64,000 bases of DNA from an uncultured Eubacteriales bacterium (GTDB lineage: Bacteria > Bacillota > Clostridia > Oscillospirales > CAG-272): the NCBI GenBank assembly GCA_905187695.1, contig CAJJIY010000003.1:1-64000 (forward strand), in the 5' to 3' direction. Position 1 is the first letter of the stretch. Each line of letters opens with the position of its first letter. Shown in pieces: positions 26,289-34,733 of the stretch. Made by a program: the position numbers and the translations under genes. The notes beneath the pieces are model-generated. The model had not been told where the DNA came from, made no database searches, and was given only the letters and a program-made list of their open reading frames with translations.

Positions 26289-27122
26289 ATGCTGATTTCT
26301 TTTGAAAAGATTCTGAAGATGGCCGAGGAGGGCGGCTACTGCGTGCCGGCCTTCAATGTCTATAACATCGAGACCGCCCGCGGCGCATTGAATGCGGCCA
26401 TGGCGCGGCGTTCCCCGGTGATTTTACAGTTTTATTCGCGCCTGGTTACCAGCGGTGTGGCCGAGGATGTTGCGCCTGCGGTGCGGGATATGGCTCAAAG
26501 GGCCGATGTGCCGGTTTGCTTTCATCTGGATCACGGTGCGGGGGAAAAAGAGGTTGTCCGTTCTTTGCGCCTGGGAATGACGGGCATTATGTTTGACGCT
26601 TCCACAAGACCGTTGGAAGAAAACATCCGGGAGACCCGGCGCGTGGTGGAGCTGTGTTCTTTTGCCGGCGTGGGCGTTGAGGGGGAATTGGGCCATGTCG
26701 GAAAAGCCGCCGACGGCGATGAGACCACCGCGGAATATACCCATCCGGATGAGGCTGCGCGGTATGTGAAGGAAACCGGCGTGGTAGCGCTGGCCGTGAT
26801 GGTCGGAACGGCACATGGCCGGTACAAAAAGGCCCCGGTGCTGGACATCGGGCGGATTCGGGAAATCAAAAATCGGACGGGTGTGGCGTTGGTCCTGCAC
26901 GGTGGCAGCGGTGTTCCGGATGATCAGATCCGGGCGGCCATTTCCGCCGGCATCCGGAAAATGAATTTTTCCACCGATCTGTGCTATGCGTTTCTGGACG
27001 GATGCCGTGAACGCGACCCGGGGATTATTGGGATTGATCTGTTTATGACCGAGCCGATTGAACGCGTCAGGGCGTTTTGTGAAAGCAAAATCTGTGTGCT
27101 GGGTGCGGAGAACCGGGTATGA
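26289..27122 (+). CDS. Class II fructose-bisphosphate-type aldolase
   Basis: A 277-residue zinc-dependent aldolase of the FbaA/GatY/IolJ family. The zinc and catalytic motif is FHLDHGAGEKE near residue 79; VEGELGHVG, LVLHGGSGVP and KMNFSTDL complete the dihydroxyacetone-phosphate site. Such enzymes cleave fructose-, tagatose- or 5-dehydro-2-deoxygluconate-type phosphates. With IolB and a PfkB kinase in the same operon, an IolJ-like role is plausible but not proven. The start at 26289 has AAAGGAG in front; an ATG overlapping the ETF stop lies five codons upstream. Confidence 0.88.
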   Translation: MLISFEKILKMAEEGGYCVPAFNVYNIETARGALNAAMARRSPVILQFYSRLVTSGVAEDVAPAVRDMAQRADVPVCFHLDHGAGEKEVVRSLRLGMTGIMFDASTRPLEENIRETRRVVELCSFAGVGVEGELGHVGKAADGDETTAEYTHPDEAARYVKETGVVALAVMVGTAHGRYKKAPVLDIGRIREIKNRTGVALVLHGGSGVPDDQIRAAISAGIRKMNFSTDLCYAFLDGCRERDPGIIGIDLFMTEPIERVRAFCESKICVLGAENRV

Positions 27123-28024
27123 AGGCAATCGTAGCGGGACTGGGTGCGTGTGTATATGACACGCTGATCAGGTGTGCCGCCTATCCCGAAGAGGACAAGA
27201 AGGTAAGGGCGGACGGGGTTTTCCGCTCGGGCGGCGGACCGGTGGGGAATGCACTGGTCGTTATGAGTAAATTGGGCCTTCCCGTGAAGGTACTGGGCGC
27301 TTTTGCCAAGGATGAGGCGGCGGATTTCCTGCTTTCCGATTTTCAAAAATACGGCGTTGCCACCGATGAAGTGAAGAGATTGGACGGGACGCGTTCTTTC
27401 ACTTCTTATATCCTGCTTTCCGAGCGCGGCAAAACACGCACCTGCGTGTTTGATCAGGGAACCGTGCCGGATGAGGAATCTTCCGTCCGTCTGTCCGCTT
27501 TGCAGGGCATCAGGGTGCTTCACCTGGACGGAAATTATCTTCATGCCGCGCTCAGGTGCGCGAAGTATTGCCGGGAAAACGGCGTAAAAGTCAGTCTGGA
27601 TGCGGGAGGGCTGTATCCGGATATTGAAAAACTGCTCCCGTTTGTGGATATTCTCATCCCGTCCCGGGACTTTGCCTGTCAGTTTACGGGGAAAGAGGAA
27701 ATCGGAGAGGCGATGCTTGCGCTGGATCGGGCCTATCACCCCGAGGTACTGGCTGTGACCGACGGAGAAAACGGCGGTTATTATCTGGAGAACGGAAGAG
27801 CTGAAAAATTCAATGGTATCAAGGTGGAGGCCGTTGACACAAACGGCGCCGGCGATACTTTCCACGGGGCCTTCCTCGTGGCCTATCTTGCCGGAAAAAA
27901 TGTACGGGAGTGCGCGGCATACGCAGCGGCGGTGGCGGCCTATAAATGTATGCACTTCGGCGCGCGCGACTATGAACTGAGTCAGGAGCGGATCCGGACC
28001 TTTTTGCCGGAAAGGAAAAAATAA
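27119..28024 (+). CDS. PfkB-family carbohydrate kinase
   Basis: A 301-residue ribokinase-type sugar kinase. The N-terminal glycine pair is in FRSGGGPVGNALVVMSKLG (about 37-55) and the catalytic and anion-hole motif is DTNGAGDTFHGAF near residue 240, with Asp as base. Overlap with the aldolase as ATGA shows tight coupling: the kinase probably makes the phosphorylated substrate that the aldolase cleaves, or a tagatose/fructose-like 1-phosphate. Specificity cannot be read. Confidence 0.87.
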   Translation: MKAIVAGLGACVYDTLIRCAAYPEEDKKVRADGVFRSGGGPVGNALVVMSKLGLPVKVLGAFAKDEAADFLLSDFQKYGVATDEVKRLDGTRSFTSYILLSERGKTRTCVFDQGTVPDEESSVRLSALQGIRVLHLDGNYLHAALRCAKYCRENGVKVSLDAGGLYPDIEKLLPFVDILIPSRDFACQFTGKEEIGEAMLALDRAYHPEVLAVTDGENGGYYLENGRAEKFNGIKVEAVDTNGAGDTFHGAFLVAYLAGKNVRECAAYAAAVAAYKCMHFGARDYELSQERIRTFLPERKK

Positions 28025-28080
28025 ACGGCGGGAGAACTGCCGTCATTTTAAAAATCAAAACGCTAACGGAGGATGAAAAA

Positions 28081-28932
28081 ATGGAGAACATTTACACGAT
28101 GCCTATCGAAGAATTGGTGAAGAACAGTAAAATCAAGCTGGACATTTGCGATGTCGAGGTGGATATGTACTGGAAAGTCGCCATGGAGGTGCTGCGGATC
28201 ATTGAGGAAAACAACAAAAAGGGCAAAACCACTTTTATGATTGTTCCTTACGGACCGCTCGGCCCCTATGCAAGGATCGTCTATTTGGTAAACAAACACG
28301 GCATTTCGCTCAAAAACTGCGTGTTCTGCAACATGGACGAGTATCTGACCGATGACAAAAAATACATTGCCAAGAACGACCCGCTCTCCTTCCGCGGCGG
28401 CATGGAGCGCATTTTCTACTCGCAGGTCCGGGAAGAACTGAATGTCCTGCCGGAAAACCGGTATTTCCCCGATCCCGAAGATCCGGATGCGGTGTTGCGC
28501 CTGATCGATCAATACGGCACGCCGGATCTGGTCTTCGGCGGTGTGGGTATTAACGGTCATTATGCTTTCAACGAGCCGCCTTACGGGGACGAAAAATGTA
28601 CGAACGAAGAATTTCTGAACCGTCAGACCCGCGTGTTGGAAGTTTCCCGCGAAACCCGCACCATCAACGGGTTTATGAATGCGGGCGGGAATTTCAACGC
28701 CATCCCGAAATATTGCATTACCGTGGGTATGAAAGAAATGTTCTGCGCGAAAAAGATCATCATGTGTATGCCGCGGGATTGGAATGCGGGTGCGCTCCGT
28801 CCGGTGCTTTCCGGTGTGGTGGATTGCCATGTGCCCTGTTCGCTGTTCCAGCTGCATCCCGATGCCACGCTGTTTGCCACACGGGAAGCGCTGGTCGCGC
28901 CGGTGCCGAAGATCCGGGTCTACAATAAATAA
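28081..28932 (+). CDS. Glucosamine-6-phosphate deaminase-like (NagB superfamily) protein
   Basis: A 283-residue protein of the NagB/6-phosphogluconolactonase superfamily. Recognisable are CNMDEYL near residue 83 and FGGVGINGHYAFNEPP near residue 156, plus SLFQLHPDATLFA at the end. It differs from true NagB: the segment after NMDEY (PLSFRGGMERIFY) lacks the usual His-Ser-Tyr pattern, and an insertion follows FNEPP. It may deaminate or isomerise a different amino-sugar phosphate. It is followed 9 bases later by a NagA-like gene. Confidence 0.78.
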   Translation: MENIYTMPIEELVKNSKIKLDICDVEVDMYWKVAMEVLRIIEENNKKGKTTFMIVPYGPLGPYARIVYLVNKHGISLKNCVFCNMDEYLTDDKKYIAKNDPLSFRGGMERIFYSQVREELNVLPENRYFPDPEDPDAVLRLIDQYGTPDLVFGGVGINGHYAFNEPPYGDEKCTNEEFLNRQTRVLEVSRETRTINGFMNAGGNFNAIPKYCITVGMKEMFCAKKIIMCMPRDWNAGALRPVLSGVVDCHVPCSLFQLHPDATLFATREALVAPVPKIRVYNK

Positions 28933-28941
28933 TAAGCGCGG

Positions 28942-30123
28942 ATGATCACGATTTTTAAGGGTGCCGCCGTTGTCCTGGAAAATGGTACCGAGAAATGTGA
29001 TGTGGCGGTTCGGAACGGCAGGATCTGTGACATATCAAAGGATATGGAGACCCGTGGCGCCAAAGTGATAGATTGTGAGGGGAAATATCTCTTTGCAGGG
29101 TTTATCGATCTTCATGTGGACGGCGGAGGCGGGGCGGATTTTATGGACGGCACGCAAAAAGCCATGGAAACGGCTGTCCGCGCGCACCTGATACACGGTA
29201 CGACCACCCTTTATCCCACCACCATGTCAAGCGAATTTGAAAACATCCGGCACACGGTCGGCACCTATCGCGCGTTCCGGGAAAGCGGTCGTTCCCCGGC
29301 AACGCTTGGCGGGCTTCATCTGGAGGGGCCGTTTATCAGTCCCGCGATGTGCGGTGCACAGCGAAGGGATCTGGTCTATGCGCCCGGCGCGGAACACCTT
29401 TCTTTTCTTCGGGAAAATGCGGATGTCATTGCACGGATTTCCTGCGCGCCGGAGGTGCCCGGGGTGCTCGAAATGGCCAAGGCTCTTCTGCCACTGGGTA
29501 TTCGCTTTTCCATGGGGCACACCAACGCCACCTATGAACAGGCACAGGAGGCTTTTGAGGCCGGCTTTGGTTCGGTGACGCATCTTTACAGTGCGACTTC
29601 CGGGTTTCACAAAGTCAACCAGCGCGTACACATCGGCGTGACGCAGGCGGCTTATGGATTGGAGGACCTTTATGCCGAACTTATCGGCGACGGGCGTCAT
29701 GTACCCAAGGAGCTTCTGCGGCTGGTGGTCCGCTTCAAAGGGATCGGGCGGGTGTGCCTGGTAACGGACGCCATGCGGGCTGCCGGAACGGATCTGCATG
29801 AAAGCTATCTTGGCGCCGTCTGCCCCGAAAACCGGGTCATCATCGAGGACGGAGTGGCCAAACTGCCCGACCGCTCCTCCTTTGCGGGAAGCATCGGAAC
29901 GATGGATCGGGCGCTGAAATTTGCCATTTGCGAGGGCGGGTTGCGGCCCTTTGAAGCTTCACGCCTGGCCAGTCTCACCCCTGCGACCCTGATGGGGATC
30001 GACAATCGGAAAGGAAGTATCCGCATCGGAAAAGATGCCGACTTTGTTCTGACAGACGAACACTTTGACCTGTGCGGCGTTTTTGTCGGGGGCGAAGACG
30101 CGTTTGAAGGAGCGGCCCGTTAA
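28942..30123 (+). CDS. nagA: N-acetylglucosamine-6-phosphate deacetylase-like amidohydrolase
   Basis: A 393-residue amidohydrolase of the NagA family, removing acetyl groups from amino-sugar phosphates. FIDLHVDGGGGADFMDGT, GGLHLEGPFISP, SMGHTNATYEQAQ and CLVTDAMRAAG are in family order. Compared with common Firmicutes NagA, the first metal motif reads HVD rather than HVH, the tunnel motif reads HLYSATSG rather than HLFNAMSG, and DGRHVP replaces DGIHVH, so metal number or substrate may differ. It is the last gene of the operon, ending at a strong terminator. Confidence 0.82.
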   Translation: MITIFKGAAVVLENGTEKCDVAVRNGRICDISKDMETRGAKVIDCEGKYLFAGFIDLHVDGGGGADFMDGTQKAMETAVRAHLIHGTTTLYPTTMSSEFENIRHTVGTYRAFRESGRSPATLGGLHLEGPFISPAMCGAQRRDLVYAPGAEHLSFLRENADVIARISCAPEVPGVLEMAKALLPLGIRFSMGHTNATYEQAQEAFEAGFGSVTHLYSATSGFHKVNQRVHIGVTQAAYGLEDLYAELIGDGRHVPKELLRLVVRFKGIGRVCLVTDAMRAAGTDLHESYLGAVCPENRVIIEDGVAKLPDRSSFAGSIGTMDRALKFAICEGGLRPFEASRLASLTPATLMGIDNRKGSIRIGKDADFVLTDEHFDLCGVFVGGEDAFEGAAR

Positions 30124-30127
30124 AATC

Positions 30128-30163
30128 AAAAAATCCGGCGACTTTCAAGTCGCCGGATTTTTT
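30128..30163. terminator. Strong bidirectional intrinsic terminator
   Basis: A 16-bp perfect stem (30128-30143 with 30148-30163), TTCA loop, T-runs both ways, between the converging nagA-like and rnmV genes. Confidence 0.92.
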
Positions 30164-30183
30164 GTCTGTCGGAAAAACCGGTC

Positions 30184-30789
30184 TTAAAGATTTTTTAATT
30201 TTTCGCGGTATCCTTCCCGGGTGGTCAGAATGTTGAGCGCCGAAAGCAGTGCGTTGGGGGTCATGCCGGGCGGCAGGGAAAAGGCGGCCGCCAGTGCATC
30301 CCGACGAAGAGCCGCATTCTTTTGCCCGGTCAGCCCATCTTCAAAAAAATCGGCTTTGGTAATGGGTGTGCAAGCGTTGTTTTTTGCTTTTTGATTCTGA
30401 TTGTCCGGTGCGCAAAGGGAAAAAGGCGCAAGCAGACGCCAAAGCGTTTCGCGTTCCTGCCCTTCCACACCCAGCAGGCCGGCGGCAGAGGGAGCGCTTT
30501 TGCGTTTTTCTTTGCCCGGCAGAGCGGGGACATAAAGCGGAATCACCCGGTCCTTGGGCAGGATCCCGGACAGATGTGCGCGAATCAGTGTGCCGGCGCC
30601 GTCCGGATCGGTCAGGACGATGATTTTTGTCCGGGCGGCCAGCGCCCGGAAGAGTGTGGCTTTTTCGTTTTTTTTGAAAAGGCCGAAGCCGTCGGTGGTG
30701 AGAACGGTGCCGTCCATCACCGACAGAAGCCGCAGTCGGTCGTATTTTCCCTCCACAATGACGGGGTAGGGGATTTTGAGTTTATCCAT
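30184..30789 (-). CDS. rnmV: Ribonuclease M5-like Toprim protein
   Basis: A 201-residue protein with an N-terminal Toprim domain (PVIVEGKYDRLRL near residue 9 with the catalytic Glu, IVLTDPDGAGTLIRAHL near 58 with the DxD) and the family sequence GLLGVEGQE near 103. RNase M5 performs the last maturation step of 5S rRNA. The usual partner gene rsmA is not adjacent. It begins with ATG after GGCAGGA. It is a reasonable call, but other small Toprim nucleases cannot be excluded. Confidence 0.8.
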   Translation of the reverse strand: MDKLKIPYPVIVEGKYDRLRLLSVMDGTVLTTDGFGLFKKNEKATLFRALAARTKIIVLTDPDGAGTLIRAHLSGILPKDRVIPLYVPALPGKEKRKSAPSAAGLLGVEGQERETLWRLLAPFSLCAPDNQNQKAKNNACTPITKADFFEDGLTGQKNAALRRDALAAAFSLPPGMTPNALLSALNILTTREGYREKLKNL

Positions 30790-30822
30790 ACAGTATCCTG
30801 CCTTTTTAACTTCAAATCAGGT

Positions 30823-31632
30823 TTAAATCAGGAAAATCAACACGGCCACACCCAACAAGATCCGATAGATGCCGAAAGGGAGAAAGGAGTGCCGGCGCAC
30901 AAAGGAGAGCAGAAAGCGGATGACCGCGAGCGAGGACAGGAAGGCCACGGCAGAGCCGACCAGGAGCAGCAGGCCTTCCTCGCCGGAAAGGCGGCCGCCT
31001 TTCATGAAAAACGCAAGGGATTTATAGGCTCCCGCTCCCGCCATAGTCGGAATGGCCAGAAAAAAGGAAAACGAGGTGGCCGCCGGGCGGGAAAGCCCCA
31101 ACCGTGTGCCGCCGAACAGCGTGGCACCCGAACGGGAAGTGCCCGGAATCAGGGCCAGCGCCTGGAAAAAGCCGATGCCAAGAGCGCGCCCGGCCGAAAG
31201 ATCCCGAAGATCCTCAATGGCCGGAGCGCGGCGGACGGGCAGCAGAAACAGCACTCCGTAAAATAGAAGCGAAACTGCCACCGTCTGGGGGTTAAAAAGA
31301 TATTTTTCCAAAAATCCGTCCAACAACGCCCCCAGTATGGCCGCCGGAAGGAAGGCCAGAAGAATGAGTCCCCACAACCGGAAAACGCCGGCTCTTTCCG
31401 GCTGACTTTTTTCTTTTCCAAACGGGAAAAGCGTTCCCCGGAAAGTGACAAGCACGGCAAGGATCGCACCCAGTTGGATGACGACCTCAAACAGCGAAAA
31501 AAAGGAGGCGTCAAAGGGGGATCCGAGAAAACGGTCAAGGAGAATGAGATGTCCGGTGGAGGAAATGGGCAACCATTCGGTCAACCCTTCCAGAAGGCCG
31601 AAAAAGACGGCAAGCAATAAGCGGTAGGCCAA
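30823..31632 (-). CDS. uppP: Undecaprenyl-diphosphatase UppP (BacA)
   Basis: A 269-residue polytopic membrane enzyme that dephosphorylates undecaprenyl diphosphate, recycling the lipid carrier of peptidoglycan synthesis and giving bacitracin tolerance. The two active-site motifs are EGLTEWLPISSTGHLIL (residues 15-31) and LIPGTSRSGATLFGG, and about eight hydrophobic helices follow. It starts with TTG behind GGAGGGG. It lies on the same strand between rarA and rnmV. Confidence 0.95.
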   Translation of the reverse strand: MAYRLLLAVFFGLLEGLTEWLPISSTGHLILLDRFLGSPFDASFFSLFEVVIQLGAILAVLVTFRGTLFPFGKEKSQPERAGVFRLWGLILLAFLPAAILGALLDGFLEKYLFNPQTVAVSLLFYGVLFLLPVRRAPAIEDLRDLSAGRALGIGFFQALALIPGTSRSGATLFGGTRLGLSRPAATSFSFFLAIPTMAGAGAYKSLAFFMKGGRLSGEEGLLLLVGSAVAFLSSLAVIRFLLSFVRRHSFLPFGIYRILLGVAVLIFLI

Positions 31633-31663
31633 AATGCCCCTCCTTTTGGGGCAAGCGCCCCCG

Positions 31664-32923
31664 TTACTTTTTCAACTTCCCGCCTTCACGGTGGATCGTG
31701 TCGGCATAGGCCTTGGCGGCCTGTTCGGTTTTGCTGTCACCGAAAGTGAAATAGTGACGGTCGCGAAGATCATCCGGGAGATATTGCTGCGGCACGTAGT
31801 GCGCACTGTAATCGTGCGGGTAGCGGTATCCGCGGTAAAGCGGCGCGCGCAGATGTTCCGGTACGGTCACGCCGAGACCTTTGGCAAGATCGGCCTCGGC
31901 GGCGGACAGCGCCAGATAGGCGGCGTTGGATTTCGGCGCGGTCGCCAACAAAAGCGCGGCATGGATCAGGGGGATCTTGGCTTCCGGAAAGCCGAGCGCA
32001 AGCGCAGACTGACAGCAGGCATATACAATGGCGGCGGCCTGCGGATAGGCCAAACCGATATCCTCGCTGGCGATAACCTGAAGACGGCGGCAAAGCGAAA
32101 TGAGTTCTCCCGCCGCCACCAGCCGCGCAACATAAAAAGCGGTAGCGTCCGGGTCGGATCCCCGTATGGATTTTTGCAGGCAGGATAGCAGATCAAAGTG
32201 AGTGTCGGCCGAAAAATCACCCACGCCGGTTCGGAAAGTGTCCACTTCCTCGCGCCCGATTTCGCCTTCTCCTTTTTGGCCGTTCTTTCCTTCCGAGGCG
32301 AAGAAGGCATTTTCCAGCAATCCGATGGCCCGGCGGACATCCCCGCCCGCAAGCGATCCGATGTAGGTGAGCATTTCTTCGGTGGCGGTGACATGATCGC
32401 CGTTTTCCCGGTTGAGATAATCCAGCGCCCGCCGGAGCGCCGGCACACATTCCGCGGCGCTGACTTTCCGGAATTCAAAAAGCGAAGAGCGCGAAATGAT
32501 GGCGTTATAGACATAAAAATGGGGGTTTTCGGTGGTGGAGGCAATGAGCGTAATGCGCCCGTCTTCCATATATTCCAGGAGGCTTTGCTGTTGTTTGCGG
32601 TTGAAATACTGAATTTCATCCAGATAAAGCAGAATACCGCCCGCACCAAACACATTGGCCGTTTCCGAAAGAATCTCTTTGACCTGCGCGAGACTGGCCG
32701 AGGTGCAGTTGAGACGCCGGAAAGTCATGCCCGATTGCTTTGCGATGATGGAGGCGGCCGTGGTTTTCCCCGTGCCGGGCGGGCCGAAGAAAATCATGTT
32801 GGTTACGCGGCCGTTTTCGATCATACGGCGTACCACGCCGCGCGGACCGAAAAGATGGGACTGACCCACGATCTCGTCAAAGGTGGTGGGGCGGAGCAGA
32901 TCCGCCAGTTGTTCGTTTTTCAT
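31664..32923 (-). CDS. rarA: Replication-associated recombination protein RarA (MgsA)
   Basis: A 419-residue clamp-loader-like AAA+ ATPase acting at stalled replication forks. Walker A is GPPGTGKTTAASII (residues about 48-61), Walker B ILLYLDEIQYFN, sensor 1 IASTTENPHF. The C-terminal tetramerisation part is complete (RYPHDYSAHYVPQQYLP). It overlaps the upstream U32 gene as ATGA. Confidence 0.95.
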   Translation of the reverse strand: MKNEQLADLLRPTTFDEIVGQSHLFGPRGVVRRMIENGRVTNMIFFGPPGTGKTTAASIIAKQSGMTFRRLNCTSASLAQVKEILSETANVFGAGGILLYLDEIQYFNRKQQQSLLEYMEDGRITLIASTTENPHFYVYNAIISRSSLFEFRKVSAAECVPALRRALDYLNRENGDHVTATEEMLTYIGSLAGGDVRRAIGLLENAFFASEGKNGQKGEGEIGREEVDTFRTGVGDFSADTHFDLLSCLQKSIRGSDPDATAFYVARLVAAGELISLCRRLQVIASEDIGLAYPQAAAIVYACCQSALALGFPEAKIPLIHAALLLATAPKSNAAYLALSAAEADLAKGLGVTVPEHLRAPLYRGYRYPHDYSAHYVPQQYLPDDLRDRHYFTFGDSKTEQAAKAYADTIHREGGKLKK

Positions 32924-34194
32924 GGCGTCTCCTTATTGTATGCGTCCTCCCCGGCTCTTAGAATATCGCCGGGAGCGGCAAATTGCGGCAGGCGTGCGTA
33001 AAAGATCATTTTAGGGTGCGGTACGGCGGAGATCGGCGTGCCGTCCGGGGCATACATTTCGCTCACGGTAAAAGGAAATCCAACCCGTCCGGGGGCTAAA
33101 AGTTCCACGGAGTCGCCCACAGCAAATTTGTTGCGTTGGGCAAGGCGGCAAAGACGGCCGCCCGCCGTGAGCGGCGGAAGTTCAGGCGGCAGTTCCTCCG
33201 GTTCTTCCACGGTGGCCAGATAGGCTTTTTCCCGCAGATAACCCGGGGAAGTGCAGAGCTGTGCGTTTTTTTGCACTTCGTCAAAGAAAAATCCGGTGGC
33301 GTATTCCCGGTGGGAAACGCTTTCCACCTCGCGGTACAGTTTCGGGTCAAAACGATACCCGTCAGGGTCCTTTTCATAAGCGTCCAGCGCCATGCGGTAG
33401 GCGTTTGTTACTACTGCGGTATAATAAGCGCTCTTCATGCGCCCTTCGATTTTAAAGGATTCCACGCCGGCACGGATGAGTTCCGGCAGATGTGGCAACA
33501 TACAAAGGTCGCGCGAGGAGAGAAGGAAAGTGCCGTTTTCATTCTCAAGAACCGGAAGCGGCTCTCCCGGCCGTTTTTCTTCCACCAGGGTATAGTTCCA
33601 ACGGCAGGGTTGCGTGCAGGCGCCCCGGTTGGCATCCCGCCCGGTAAAGTGGTTGGAGAGCAGGCACCGCCCGCTGTAAGAAACGCACATCGAACCGTGC
33701 ACAAAGGCCTCCAGTGAGACCGAGGGCGGGAGTGAATCCCGGATCTCCCGGATCTCGGCAAGCGTCAGCTCTCTGGCCAGAACCAGCCGCGTCGCGCCCA
33801 GAGCCGCATAAGCGCGGGCGGCGGCAGGGCTGACGATGCTGGCCTGCGTGGAAATGTGAATCGGCATTTCCGGCAACAGTTCGCGTGCCAGCGAAAGCAC
33901 ACCCAGATCGCTGACGATAAGTGCGTCCGGCCGATCACCGGTTTGAAAAGAAGAAAGGAAAGCGCGCAGGCGCGGATATTCCGAGCCGTGCGGCAGGGTG
34001 TTGACGGTCAGATAGAGTTTTTTGCCCCGTTCATGTACATAGGAAAGTGCCGCCAAAAGTTCCGTATCACTGAAATTGTCGGCGGCCGAGCGCATACCGA
34101 AGCACTGCCCCGCCAGATACACCGCGTCCGCGCCGAAACGGAGCGCCGCTTTCATTTTTTCAAAATTGCCCGCGGGCGATAAAAGTTCGGTCAA
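32920..34194 (-). CDS. U32 family protein, tRNA hydroxylation (TrhP-like)
   Basis: A 424-residue member of peptidase family U32, now known mostly as tRNA or rRNA hydroxylation enzymes (TrhP/RlhA); the historical peptidase label is likely wrong. It carries the family start ELLSPAGNFEKMKAALRFGA, the cysteine set in CVSYSGRC and CTQPCRWNY that would hold an Fe-S cluster, and SFKIEGRMKSAYYTAVVT. The TTG at 34194 is preferred to the ATG at 34272 because GGAGG precedes it and homology begins at once (LTELLSPAGN). Confidence 0.85.
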   Translation of the reverse strand: MTELLSPAGNFEKMKAALRFGADAVYLAGQCFGMRSAADNFSDTELLAALSYVHERGKKLYLTVNTLPHGSEYPRLRAFLSSFQTGDRPDALIVSDLGVLSLARELLPEMPIHISTQASIVSPAAARAYAALGATRLVLARELTLAEIREIRDSLPPSVSLEAFVHGSMCVSYSGRCLLSNHFTGRDANRGACTQPCRWNYTLVEEKRPGEPLPVLENENGTFLLSSRDLCMLPHLPELIRAGVESFKIEGRMKSAYYTAVVTNAYRMALDAYEKDPDGYRFDPKLYREVESVSHREYATGFFFDEVQKNAQLCTSPGYLREKAYLATVEEPEELPPELPPLTAGGRLCRLAQRNKFAVGDSVELLAPGRVGFPFTVSEMYAPDGTPISAVPHPKMIFYARLPQFAAPGDILRAGEDAYNKETP

Positions 34195-34331
34195 AATCTG
34201 CCTCCGGATAGCGATTTTCGGCACACGGCCGCTGTTTGTTTTTATTATAGCCTTTTTCCCTGTCCCTGTCAAGAAAAGCGCGGGAAAAAGAAGCGCCGCG
34301 CACGATGCGCGGCACTTTTATCATTTTGGTT

Positions 34332-34720
34332 TCAGGCAATTTCTTCGTTTCGCAGTTTCAGGGCGGAAAGGCCGCCTTTGTGGAGGAGATACGCGCCGGC
34401 AAAGAGCGCACCCTGTCCCACGGTATTTACACCCTGTGCCACCCAGTTTAAAGAGGCCTTTGTAAAATCGCGCGAGGAAAGGTAACCCATGCACAGCGAG
34501 CAGAGAAAGGCCAACACAAAAAACGCGATGAGGGGAGATTTCTTCAGCCGGACGGCCAGCACGCAAAGCGAGCCGCAAAGAAGCCCCAGGCCGGTCACCA
34601 TCAGTCCCACAAAAAGGAACACGCCCGAAAAAAGGGCGGGGCAGTTGCGGCCAGCGGCTTTTCGCCCTGCCGATGGCAGAGCATGGCCAGAATGCCGATG
34701 CCCGCAAGCAGAACTTTCAT
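34332..34720 (-). pseudogene. Small membrane protein gene with a one-base frameshift
   Basis: From an ATG at 34720 the protein reads MKVLLAGIGILAMLC and on to about residue 31, then runs into a stop. One base later a second frame continues as a coherent hydrophobic protein (SGVFLFVGLMVTGLGLLCGS, then LIAFFVLAFLCSLCMGYLSS, GQGALFAGAYLL) to 34332. The break falls in a six-base A-run (T-run on the coding strand) at 34628-34633; one extra base restores a single frame of about 130 residues with four hydrophobic helices. Either a true homopolymer mutation or a sequencing error. I do not know the family. Confidence 0.65.
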
Positions 34721-34733
34721 ACAGCATTCTCCC

